A DNA stretch of 46,316 bases from Clostridium sp. (GTDB lineage Bacteria; Bacillota; Clostridia; Lachnospirales; Lachnospiraceae): the NCBI GenBank assembly GCA_023667695.1, contig JAMOZY010000004.1, forward strand, positions 1 to 46,316, read 5' to 3'. The notes beneath the pieces were generated by a model that was not told the origin of the DNA, ran no database searches, and saw only the letters and a list, made by a program, of their open reading frames with translations. Positions within the stretch are counted from its first letter, which is position 1. Each line of letters begins with the position of its first letter. Position numbers and translations under genes: made by a program. Below are positions 9,535 through 16,576 of the stretch, one piece after another.

Positions 9535-9861
9535 TTACTGCTGTTTCCCTGTTGAGTACAAAATTCCCATCTTTTTAGCAACCTGCCTGCCCCTATGCTC
9601 GTCCATTCGCAGTACATCGGAACACTTTTCATCTGCCAAAATAATTGCTTCACTTTCCCCAGCATCTAATCCAGTAAAATTCCGCAATATGGTAACAGAT
9701 TTCTCATTGCCCACTTCTTCCACATAGAGAAATTTACACTCTTGCACAATTCGTATTTCTTCAGGAAATGCTTCATTCTCTGTCAACTCCTGATATACAG
9801 CCTTTGGAATACAGACTACACCAAACAGTTTCTGCAACAATTCCAACTGCCCAGATTTCAC
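9535..9861 (-). pseudogene. Truncated DUF3368 (PIN-like) toxin
   Basis: The 108-residue frame opens at a GTG with no clear ribosome site and resembles the middle of DUF3368 proteins, the PIN-like partners of UPF0175 antitoxins: GQLELLQKLFGVVCIPKAVYQEL, then LDAGESEAIILA (acidic motif) and LRMDEHRGRQVAKKMGI. Family members normally begin with a strand carrying the first catalytic Asp (of the VSDTSPLI type). Here only a trace (ISLVKSG) remains in frame before the GTG, so the first catalytic residue is missing. The C-terminus switches to an unrelated tail (LYSTGKQQ) and stops early. Both ends look deleted or frameshifted, so the nuclease is probably dead. Family assignment is from memory of the motif pattern. 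Confidence 0.6.
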
Positions 9862-9865
9862 TAAT

Positions 9866-10057
9866 GAAATAAAATGTAATCAAATCAATCTTATGAAGTC
9901 CCAGCATTTCTGTTGCTTTTCCATGAGATATAGCACCATTTTTGATATATGGATATACCAGCATTGCATTTCTTGTTATCTGTGCTTCTTTATCCTCTAG
10001 CACTGTATATGGTACAATTTCCTCCGGCACATCAATTTCTACTTTTGTCATTGTCAC
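9866..10057 (-). pseudogene. Truncated UPF0175-type antitoxin
   Basis: Residues from TKVEIDVPEEIVPYTVLEDKE through NGAISHGKATEMLGLHKIDLITFY match the pattern of UPF0175 antitoxins, small proteins with a helix-turn-helix (ISHGKATEMLGL). Family members continue with a short GIP-type motif and acidic tail. Here the frame instead runs into toxin coding sequence in the wrong frame and ends at 9773. A deletion joining antitoxin and toxin near 9866 explains both defects. The start is uncertain: GTG at 10057 has AAGGAG nine bases upstream, while ATGs at 10066 and 10051 are spaced worse. Confidence 0.55.
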
Positions 10058-10096
10058 AGCAATCATCTCCTTACTTTTCAGATTCTTCCTAATTAT

Positions 10097-10125
10097 ATTA
10101 TATACATTATACTTTTACCTTACAA
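10097..10125 (-). promoter_or_regulatory. Promoter of the decayed toxin-antitoxin pair
   Basis: In the minus direction TTGTAA (10125-10120), 17 bases and TATAAT (10102-10097) lie about 40 bases before the UPF0175 start. The promoter looks intact although the genes it serves are not. Confidence 0.6.
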
Positions 10126-10172
10126 TTGGAAAACAAACCATCACGGCAATGCTTTGCTTGGCAAATTGGGAG

Positions 10173-10502
10173 TTATAAATCTGTCAAAAAAATCTCTGGT
10201 ATCTGTTTTTTTCTAAGTTTATATCTTTCCACTTTGCTAAGCGGTATCTCATATTGCCTATCACTTTTTATATATTTGCCACTTATTATATCGTTATATA
10301 GAGAGCAGATAAATTGTTTCCACTCTTCTAAGCTAGTTTCTTCTATATATCCATCTAAATAAGCAAACCCATCAGCAAGATAAAAAATTTCTAAAGCTAG
10401 CGCCAAATCACAATCGGGATGATTTAAAAGCTTTTGGGGAAATTTAAAGCCGTCATCCCAATTATACTCATTTAGAATTTTTTCCAAATCTTTCACCGAC
10501 AT
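10173..10502 (-). CDS. DUF4274 family protein
   Basis: The 109-residue protein has the pattern I associate with DUF4274: NEYNWDDGFKFPQKLLNHPDCDLALALEIFYLADGFAYL, then EEWKQFICSLYNDIISGKY and a C-terminal basic helix (KVERYKLRKKQIPEIF). The start at 10502 is chosen because GGAGG lies eight bases upstream; an in-frame extension to 10601 has no ribosome site and may be a fragment of another gene. The function is not established. DUF4274 proteins often sit in accessory regions, some next to polymorphic toxin loci, so an immunity-type role is possible, but no toxin partner is adjacent here. Confidence 0.7.
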   Translation of the reverse strand: MSVKDLEKILNEYNWDDGFKFPQKLLNHPDCDLALALEIFYLADGFAYLDGYIEETSLEEWKQFICSLYNDIISGKYIKSDRQYEIPLSKVERYKLRKKQIPEIFLTDL

Positions 10503-10612
10503 TTTCAATACCTCCTGCATGGCAAGTTCAAGCATTGCCTTTGCCTGTTCCAATATCCTTAATAGACTAACCCATTCAAAACGATTCTCATAGAACAACA
10601 AATGATAGGCGG

Positions 10613-10653
10613 AAGAGACAGAACATGGAAACTTGATTCATATTCTGCCTCTT
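10613..10653 (-). terminator. Stem-loop after the ArsC/Spx-like gene
   Basis: AAGAGGCAGAATATG pairs with CATGTTCTGTCTCTT over 15 bp, with two G-T pairs and an 11-base loop, directly after the gene ending at 10662. There is no T-run, so termination would be inefficient or of another type. Confidence 0.45.
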
Positions 10654-10661
10654 TGGATTTG

Positions 10662-11015
10662 TTAGTTTCCTCTTAATTCTTCGTATGCGGATTCCTTAAA
10701 CCCTATGATTACCTTGTCCTCTGTAACCAGCAATGGGCGTTTCACCAGCATTCCGTCAGTAGCAAGGAGCTTCAGCTTTTCATCCTCTGTCATGTTCGGC
10801 AGCTTGTCCTTTAGCTCCATGGACTTGTATAGCAGACCGCTGGTATTGAAAAACTTCTTGATATCAAGACCACTTTTCTTGTGCCATCTTTTTAGTTCAT
10901 CATAGGTGGGGTTGTTCTGCTTGATATCACGGAATTCATAGGTCATGTGGTGGGTGTCTAAGTAGTTCTTTGCCTTTTGACAGGTGGTACATTTGGGGTA
11001 GGATAAAAATAACAT
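10662..11015 (-). CDS. ArsC/Spx-family thioredoxin-fold protein
   Basis: The 117-residue protein belongs to the arsenate reductase (ArsC)/Spx/YffB family: an N-terminal redox motif CTTC (residues 9-12) in YPKCTTCQKAKNYL, a middle block FFNTSGLLYKSMELKDKLP, and the C-terminal DGMLVKRPLLV segment with the conserved Arg-Pro. It is cytosolic. Members either reduce substrates through glutathione or thioredoxin, or bind RNA polymerase (Spx). No arsenic-resistance gene is nearby, so arsenate reduction is not implied. GGAGG lies eight bases before the ATG. It is an independent unit, with the Panacea antitoxin gene ending 107 bases upstream. Confidence 0.88.
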   Translation of the reverse strand: MLFLSYPKCTTCQKAKNYLDTHHMTYEFRDIKQNNPTYDELKRWHKKSGLDIKKFFNTSGLLYKSMELKDKLPNMTEDEKLKLLATDGMLVKRPLLVTEDKVIIGFKESAYEELRGN

Positions 11016-11122
11016 GTGGGGTGCCTCCTTTTATCATTTGTATTATAATATTTCCACTATCGGTTTGTATCTCAATGTTTTAGCCTTGACATCTAATGCA
11101 TCCGGCTTTCGTATCAGGCAAT

Positions 11123-12133
11123 TCATGAAGCATTCCTAAGCATATCGCGGATATAGGACTGCAGACCATCCTCTTTATCAATACCATACTTTTTATTCAT
11201 GGCAATATAATACTTCATAATACGCTCTTTCGATAGAAGTTCACCAGAAGGAATGCTGTCACCATACCCTTTCCTAGCTTCCTCCCACGGTTCCTCATTA
11301 TGTGTAATCTTCTCCAATACCTTTCCGCCATACATACCAAAGGTATTCACCACAAGGTCAATAACCTTTTTTTCATCGTCCGTCAATGCATCCGCACTTC
11401 CTTCCAAAAGCGCAAATCTCGCATCATCAATAGGATTGTACTTAAAATCCCGGAACAAATCATATACTTCAGGATAAACTGGTCCGTGAACCCATGCTCT
11501 GCAATCCTCCCTAAAGATTGGTCTGCCATATAGGGCAGAGTAAATGCCTTGAATAAAATAAAGCAATTTCTGCAGCATAAGCGGGGGTACTTCTTCCAGC
11601 CTTTCAAATACATAGGCAATCACCCGAAGCATTTTTTCCGATACGGAAAACAGGCTCTCTATGCTGTCTGCTGCCGCCATCGCTTTCTTAAAAGCTGCAT
11701 TCGTCAATTTCTCCCGATTCTCCAAAAGTTTCTGCTTCATATACACTGGGGATGCCAATGCGGTTCTCACTATATCTGAATATTCTTTGGACGGTATCTG
11801 TCCTTCCAAATACCTAGGTATTGTCACTTCGCCAAAACCAAGAGCGAGAGAAAGCGGAGCCTTCCCTATCTTATATACCTTCATCAGTTTCTCAATATCA
11901 TCTATAGATACTAATCCTTCTGCTGCTCTATACTGTTCATCGATTTCCTGAATATTCTTATCCATTAACCCCGGAATGCTCATTTCTCCACCGCACTCTG
12001 CACATACAGCTATCGTAATTCCAAACGTATACTCTTTTTCTCTTATAGTTTTTACAATGTCTCGTTTCTGCAAAAGGTATTCTGTTTCCTTCCTGCATTC
12101 AATGCAGAAGTCTCTTCTTTCCCTTTTTGTCAT
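11123..12133 (-). CDS. MqsA-like zinc-finger antitoxin with Panacea (SocA-like, DUF4065) domain
   Basis: The 336-residue protein is built from three parts: an N-terminal zinc finger with two cysteine pairs (CIEC at 10-13, CAEC at 44-47) of the MqsA/YgiT type; a helix-turn-helix (about 70-125: SIDDIEKLMKVYKIGKAPLS, LALGFGEVTIPRYLEGQIPS); and a C-terminal Panacea/DUF4065 domain (about 195-310: LQKLLYFIQGIYSALYGRPI, CRAWVHGPVYPEVYDLF). Such proteins act as antitoxins that neutralise the neighbouring toxin and repress their own promoter. The toxin-like gene ends 27 bases upstream in the same direction, the same toxin-first order as mqsRA. The ATG at 12133 follows GGAGG by eight bases, so the six-residue longer reading is rejected. 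The domain assignments are confident. Activity is inferred. Confidence 0.85.
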   Translation of the reverse strand: MTKRERRDFCIECRKETEYLLQKRDIVKTIREKEYTFGITIAVCAECGGEMSIPGLMDKNIQEIDEQYRAAEGLVSIDDIEKLMKVYKIGKAPLSLALGFGEVTIPRYLEGQIPSKEYSDIVRTALASPVYMKQKLLENREKLTNAAFKKAMAAADSIESLFSVSEKMLRVIAYVFERLEEVPPLMLQKLLYFIQGIYSALYGRPIFREDCRAWVHGPVYPEVYDLFRDFKYNPIDDARFALLEGSADALTDDEKKVIDLVVNTFGMYGGKVLEKITHNEEPWEEARKGYGDSIPSGELLSKERIMKYYIAMNKKYGIDKEDGLQSYIRDMLRNAS

Positions 12134-12160
12134 AATGGTCACCTCCAATTTGCCTCCTGC

Positions 12161-12547
12161 CTATTTGAAGTGGTATATAAGCGGATATTTCTGCTCATGA
12201 AATGAAATTACAATCACAAAACCATTCTCCAACTTGTTAAACTTAATGTATAAAGAAACTGTTTTCTTTTCCGTTCCATTTCGCTCTAAAAGGTTCACAT
12301 CCTTGCCAAACACATACAGGCTTTCATGTTCATATCCCGCATGTTCATTTTGCAGAATTTCTGAAAAATCCATTGCCGTAAGACTCAATATGATTTCCTT
12401 CGCTTTCGCTTCATCTATAACATAATTAAGAAAAAGATTGACGTTATCCTGTCTCTTGAGATTCCGAGCCAGCCGATATCTGTCATTCCCAACTGCTTCT
12501 TTCAAAACAGAAAGATACTGCTCTATATCTTTTTTATCTATATTCAA
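12161..12547 (-). CDS. MqsR-like (RelE-fold) toxin candidate, partner of the Panacea antitoxin
   Basis: This small protein shows the MqsR pattern: an N-terminal helix (DIEQYLSVLKEAV), an Arg/Lys-rich stretch (RYRLARNLKRQDN), then ILSLTAMDFSEILQNE, LYVFGKDV and a final pair of strands (VSLYIKFNKLENGFVIVISF). MqsR cuts mRNA at the ribosome-free stage. I choose the TTG at 12547 as start, giving 128 residues, because GGAGG lies eight bases upstream. The longer frame begins at ATG 12598, only two bases from the -10 element at 12600-12605, so it would precede the expected transcript start and has no ribosome site. Toxin and antitoxin probably share one transcript. Family assignment is by eye and should be checked against an MqsR profile. 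Confidence 0.75.
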   Translation of the reverse strand: MNIDKKDIEQYLSVLKEAVGNDRYRLARNLKRQDNVNLFLNYVIDEAKAKEIILSLTAMDFSEILQNEHAGYEHESLYVFGKDVNLLERNGTEKKTVSLYIKFNKLENGFVIVISFHEQKYPLIYHFK

Positions 12548-12599
12548 TACTTTATCCTCCACAGAGCATATGATGTATTTTTTATCTTTTCCCATCATT

Positions 12600-12638
12600 A
12601 GTATAATACAATGATTGGTTTTTGTAAATATCCAATCA
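12600..12638 (-). promoter_or_regulatory. Toxin-antitoxin promoter with overlapping operator-like inverted repeat
   Basis: In the minus direction TTTACA (12628-12623), a 17-base spacer and TATACT (12605-12600) form a good promoter. TGATTGG and CCAATCA (plus strand 12612-12618 and 12632-12638) are a perfect 7-bp inverted repeat bracketing the -35. A repressor here, most likely the antitoxin's helix-turn-helix, would shut the operon down, as known for other toxin-antitoxin loci. The 208 bases from here to the acyltransferase gene show no gene. Confidence 0.65.
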
Positions 12639-12846
12639 CTGGGTTATGCATCGCATGTTTAACGATTCACAACATTAAAGGCATATTTTTTCACAAATCA
12701 TATTATCATCTGTCATATTCAAAATTTGAGGTATTCCATTTCTACTACATAAAAGAACTCAAATCCCGCATGGCAAGTGCCTGTCTCATTTCCTATATTC
12801 TCTTACTTCTTCTTTTACTACTCTCCCGCACAATAAATTGCTAATT

Positions 12847-14091
12847 TCAGCCAAACTGCCGTTCCCAAACTTGAAGCCCCTCTGCCTTCAGGAATTCCAA
12901 CAGCTTCTCCTGCACCTTCGTATCCGCATATTTCGTTGTAATGCTGAAATAAAACCGGTCGTAATACGAGCATGCACAGATTTGGAGCTTATCCGTACTG
13001 GTCAAAGCCCCAAACCGGTCAATATACGGCTTATATGCTTCCGGCATGGTTACCCTTCCCAGATTGGAGAAAATCGCCGTTACATTTCTACTGCCTGCCC
13101 AGGAACCGATTCGCAGCCCAATATTTTTAAGCTCTAAGGGGAACATCCGCAACAGAGGATTCTTTTCAATATCAATCAGACGATTCATCCGTACCGCAAC
13201 CTGCTCCTCTGTCAATTCCTCTGCAAAACGCTTCTTCACATGGGCCAGCACCTGTTCAAATGTCGTATCCGGCTTAAAATAATACTCAATCTCCATCCAG
13301 CCGAAGAAGTTGCTCATCGATTTCGATTGATAATAATTGCGTAAATTAACCGGAACCATAATTACCACTGGCTTCTTTTTCTGCTGTTCCGTCATACTGT
13401 CACCGATTACCTGAAGCAGAATGGCGGTCATATATATGGTAATGGAAACACTTCTCTCCCGTACCTTTTCCAGCAGCTGCTTTGAAGACATGACACACTC
13501 CATAATCTTCATATCCGCCTGCTCCAGCCGCTTTCCGACAATCTGAAATGCAATCGTGCTTTTCCTCACCTGCTTCGGCTGTTTCCCAGAAGAATAATAT
13601 CGACTGAAGCTGTCCTCCTCCTGCTCCGCCTCCGAACCGGACTGGGACACCCACTCTTTCATTCCGTATTTCAAGTCCAGATAGGCGGAAACAATCTCAG
13701 AAAGAAACTGAATGGCGCCGGTTCCGTCAGTTAAAGCATGAAATACTTCTAAATTAATCCGCTTCCCCCGATAACTGATTTCATATAGTAATGTCTCTTC
13801 ATGCTTATTATAAAGAGGACTGCAAGGCCTATTCTCCTCTTCCTTTACAACCGACTGTATATCTTTCTTTTCCAGATAAAACCAAAAGCTTCCTTTCTTT
13901 AGAACACTTTGGAACATCGGATAATGCAATACCACCTGCTCCAATGCCTTTTGTAATAATTGCGGTTCTACCGTCTCACTCAGCTTACAGTAAATCCGAA
14001 ATACCCTGCTATCCTTCTTCCCGTTAGCCGCCGGGAAAACCAAAGCTGCATTGTCAAGCTTCCTCCTCTGTTTCTGTACCTCCGGCTTCAT
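12847..14091 (-). CDS. Condensation-domain-like acyltransferase (alcohol acetyltransferase/WS-DGAT superfamily)
   Basis: The 414-residue protein carries the HxxxDG catalytic motif (HALTDG, residues 118-123) of CoA-dependent acyltransferases and NRPS condensation domains. It has the two-lobe arrangement of that superfamily: an N-terminal lobe with LLQKALEQVVLHYPMF and a C-terminal lobe with VMVPVNLRNYYQSKSMSNFFGW, which resembles the bridging segment. No signal peptide or membrane helix is seen. The start at 14091 follows GGGAGG with eight bases of spacing and overlaps the end of the upstream hydrolase gene by 38 bases, implying coupled translation. The pair suggests acyl or ester chemistry, but substrates cannot be read from the sequence. 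Confidence 0.78.
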   Translation of the reverse strand: MKPEVQKQRRKLDNAALVFPAANGKKDSRVFRIYCKLSETVEPQLLQKALEQVVLHYPMFQSVLKKGSFWFYLEKKDIQSVVKEEENRPCSPLYNKHEETLLYEISYRGKRINLEVFHALTDGTGAIQFLSEIVSAYLDLKYGMKEWVSQSGSEAEQEEDSFSRYYSSGKQPKQVRKSTIAFQIVGKRLEQADMKIMECVMSSKQLLEKVRERSVSITIYMTAILLQVIGDSMTEQQKKKPVVIMVPVNLRNYYQSKSMSNFFGWMEIEYYFKPDTTFEQVLAHVKKRFAEELTEEQVAVRMNRLIDIEKNPLLRMFPLELKNIGLRIGSWAGSRNVTAIFSNLGRVTMPEAYKPYIDRFGALTSTDKLQICACSYYDRFYFSITTKYADTKVQEKLLEFLKAEGLQVWERQFG

Positions 14092-15034
14092 AACCTGCAC
14101 CTCCCTCTAAAAACATATTTACCTTTTCCAAGCTTTCCAGAACATGAACGTGTTTTAATCCTAAGGAAAAATACCCATGAAATGCATTCGGAATCCGATA
14201 TACTGCTACTTCATTTCCTGCTGCCTCTAAACGCCTGCCAAACTCTTCTCCTTCATCTCTTAATGGATCATACTCTGCCGTCAAAATCAGGGTTCGCGGC
14301 AGCCCACTCAGATTGTCCTCTAAAAGCGGGGCAAAATAGGGACTCAGCCTGTCCTCCGGCTTACTCTGGTACAGCTCCAGATAAGCTTCAATCCGGGGAG
14401 CAGTCAACAGATAATCACTACCGTTTTCCCGAACGGATTCAAAGGGCGTATTCTCCGTATAATCATTCCAAAGGGCTGGATAAATCAGAATCTGCTGTCC
14501 GGGCATAAATTCTCCGCTATCCCGTGCCATAAGGGAGATAGCTGCCGCCATATTCCCTCCAGCACTATCTCCAATCAGAGTAATATCCTCCGGCAGAATA
14601 TTCGGCATCAGCTTTCCAGTATACAGTGCCTTTGCAACTGCATAGCCGTCCATAAGGGGGATTGGAAAATGATGCTCTGGTGACTTACGGTATTCCACCG
14701 AAAGCACCAGCTCTCCGGTACTCTGTGCCAGTTGTCCGCAAATCCGCTCATAGGTCTCAATGCTCTCTGTTGCCCATCCACCGCCATGCAGAAACAGTAA
14801 CACTTTACCACTATAATTCGTCACTAATTCCTCCTTCATTTTATTTCTGGTTGGGAAATAAACCCGAATCGGAATCTCATAACCATCATTTTCAATCTGT
14901 ACATCCAGCTTTTCCGTAAAAATCCGGATTGGGTCCAGTTTTTTCAATTCTGCAAGCCTTCGGTCCCGTTCTACATCCAGTTCCTGCTCCGATAAAGCTT
15001 TCAGTATTGATTTTACTGCTTTATTCATTGCCAT
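14054..15034 (-). CDS. Alpha/beta hydrolase, hormone-sensitive-lipase family
   Basis: The 326-residue protein has the HSL-family oxyanion motif HGGGW (residues 83-87), the nucleophile elbow GDSAGG (155-160, Ser157), and the remaining triad members in EYDPLRDEG (Asp) and NAFHGY (His). There is no signal peptide, so it is a cytosolic esterase or lipase-like enzyme. AGGA lies upstream of the ATG with rather wide spacing. It is the first gene of a two-gene unit with the acyltransferase, behind a promoter at 15111-15139. The C-terminus is Glu-rich (GGTETEEEA). Confidence 0.88.
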   Translation of the reverse strand: MAMNKAVKSILKALSEQELDVERDRRLAELKKLDPIRIFTEKLDVQIENDGYEIPIRVYFPTRNKMKEELVTNYSGKVLLFLHGGGWATESIETYERICGQLAQSTGELVLSVEYRKSPEHHFPIPLMDGYAVAKALYTGKLMPNILPEDITLIGDSAGGNMAAAISLMARDSGEFMPGQQILIYPALWNDYTENTPFESVRENGSDYLLTAPRIEAYLELYQSKPEDRLSPYFAPLLEDNLSGLPRTLILTAEYDPLRDEGEEFGRRLEAAGNEVAVYRIPNAFHGYFSLGLKHVHVLESLEKVNMFLEGGAGYEAGGTETEEEA

Positions 15035-15110
15035 ATTCTATTTTATCCTTCCTGTTTTTCCTATTCTATTCTCTTATGTCCTATTTCATTTTTCTTTCCC
15101 TTCATTTCTT

Positions 15111-15139
15111 ATAATATTACGATTTATCCATTCCGTAAA
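15111..15139 (-). promoter_or_regulatory. Promoter of the hydrolase-acyltransferase unit
   Basis: In the minus direction TTTACG (15139-15134), 17 bases and TATTAT (15116-15111) lie about 77 bases before the hydrolase start. Spacing is ideal and both boxes are one or two changes from consensus. Confidence 0.55.
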
Positions 15140-15189
15140 GCTTCATATTTTGACACTCTAATATCCTATCCCCCTTTCGGGGCAGTTCA

Positions 15190-15273
15190 TGGATGGGGCA
15201 GGACTCGAACCTGCGGTGTTTCTTATGTTAGGGATTTACAGTCCCCTGCCCTCGCCGCTAGGCATACCCATCC
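15190..15273 (-). tRNA. tRNA-Tyr (anticodon GTA)
   Basis: On the minus strand the 7-bp acceptor stem GGATGGG pairs with CCCATCC. The anticodon stem GGGGA/TCCCT frames the loop CTGTAAA with anticodon GTA. A long variable arm follows, as in bacterial tRNA-Tyr, and the T-arm is GCAGG-TTCGAGT-CCTGC. The discriminator base is A at 15190, and the CCA end is not encoded. A small CCCC-GAAA-GGGG hairpin follows at about 15171-15184. The gene stands alone rather than in a tRNA cluster. Confidence 0.93.
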
Positions 15274-15359
15274 AAATTGGCTCCTTTCAATGCAAGCATA
15301 TATCATATTCTGGCATCGGAGCCTTATTTATTCTTATATACAACCGAACCGTTGAGCAT

Positions 15360-15465
15360 TTATGCACCGATTCGCACATCCTGATTATCAGTAATCACTA
15401 AAATCTCCTCCATGGATACCTGAAAAATAGCGGCTAATTTTATATACATCGCGGCATTTTCTTTC
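15360..15465 (-). pseudogene. C-terminal remnant of an XRE-type helix-turn-helix regulator
   Basis: Reading leftwards from the end of the GNAT gene, one frame gives EKENAAMYIKLAAIFQVSME followed by EILVITDNQDVRIGA and a stop. This is the typical last helix region of a Cro/C1-type DNA-binding domain, without its first half. There is no start or ribosome site. The frame overlaps the last codons of the GNAT gene, so the rest of the regulator appears to have been replaced by it. Confidence 0.5.
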
Positions 15466-16419
15466 TCAGCACCGCAATATCTGCAACGGGGTTGCCGGAT
15501 TTACGCTGGTAAATCCGCTTTTTTCATAAAACCCCACATTTTTCTTATCTTCACTAATCACTATCAGATAGAGATAACTTTTATACCGCTCTTTTACAAG
15601 TTCCAGTAACCTTTTTCCAATCCCCTGCCACTGATACTCTGGCTGTACCAACAGATAATGTATATATGCCGTTAATTCTCCATCATCAAGGACTTCAACT
15701 AACCCGACTAACCGATTCTTCTCCCATGCACTTATTACGGTTCCTGCCTTTTGAAATGCCTGAACCAAGCGTTTCCCATAGCGTGCTGACAGCCAGCCTA
15801 CAGATTCATACAACTCTTCTATCTCTTTTACAGAGAAGCTTCTCTCCATGGAATAATAGATTTCACTAAGCTTCTTCCCCATGCAGAGCGACTCCTCCAT
15901 AGAAACATACGGTCCGTAATTCTCTATTCGCTGAAAACCAAATCGTGCATACAGCTTGCAGGATTCTTTTAGAAATTCTCCGGTTTCCAGCAGCACCTCC
16001 TGATATCCATTTTTTCTTGCACATCCCATTAAACGTTGCAAAATCCCAGTTCCTATCCCTTGGGTTCGATATTCCGGTCGAACATATATCCGTTTTAACT
16101 CTATGACCTTATTATTATTGATACTCTCAATCCCTCTTTCCTGCAAACCCTTCTCTTCCCATGCTGTTGTTTTTGAAGCATATACCTGTTTTCGCAACGC
16201 ACCACAGCCGATAGGAATCTGACCTGCATAAGCAACGAGTACATAATCCATAGTATCCAACTGATTGAAGCCCTGATACTTTTTTCTCTTCTCCACCCCT
16301 CCAATTGCATAATCCAAATAAGAATCTAATTCCTTACACAAAGCAAAAAAGTCTTTGCTATCCCAGCTTACCATTTCATAATGAATATTCAAAATGGACT
16401 TATTTTTATCTGTTTTCAT
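15466..16419 (-). CDS. Tandem GNAT N-acetyltransferase
   Basis: The 317-residue protein holds two GNAT domains. The first (about 1-185) has IELKRIYVRPEYRTQGIGTG, whose RTQGIGTG is the acetyl-CoA pyrophosphate loop, and YARFGFQRIENYG near its end. The second (about 190-317) has YIHYLLVQPEYQWQGIGKRL and FYEKSGFT. Both domains keep the Q/RxxGxG signature, so both may bind acetyl-CoA. The substrate is unknown. GGAGG lies seven bases before the ATG at 16419, and the upstream in-frame ATG at 16443 has no such site. It is divergent from a LysR regulator 157 bases away, which may control it. Confidence 0.88.
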   Translation of the reverse strand: MKTDKNKSILNIHYEMVSWDSKDFFALCKELDSYLDYAIGGVEKRKKYQGFNQLDTMDYVLVAYAGQIPIGCGALRKQVYASKTTAWEEKGLQERGIESINNNKVIELKRIYVRPEYRTQGIGTGILQRLMGCARKNGYQEVLLETGEFLKESCKLYARFGFQRIENYGPYVSMEESLCMGKKLSEIYYSMERSFSVKEIEELYESVGWLSARYGKRLVQAFQKAGTVISAWEKNRLVGLVEVLDDGELTAYIHYLLVQPEYQWQGIGKRLLELVKERYKSYLYLIVISEDKKNVGFYEKSGFTSVNPATPLQILRC

Positions 16420-16576
16420 TTCTTTGCCTCCATATTCATGCATTTTACCGCCAGTATTTAAAATAAATGATACTAAATATCTTTTGTTGCCCTCATTATA
16501 ACAATCTGCTATTATATTTGTGAAATGAATTATTTTAATTACTATTATTTGATTTTTAAATTATACGGAGGGTGAT

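Noticed and set aside
10503-10601. N-terminal extension of the DUF4274 protein
   Set aside because: It has no ribosome site, while the internal ATG has GGAGG eight bases upstream. It may be debris of another gene.
15190-15273. Attachment site of a mobile element at tRNA-Tyr
   Set aside because: No integrase gene and no repeat of the tRNA 3' end were found in the window.
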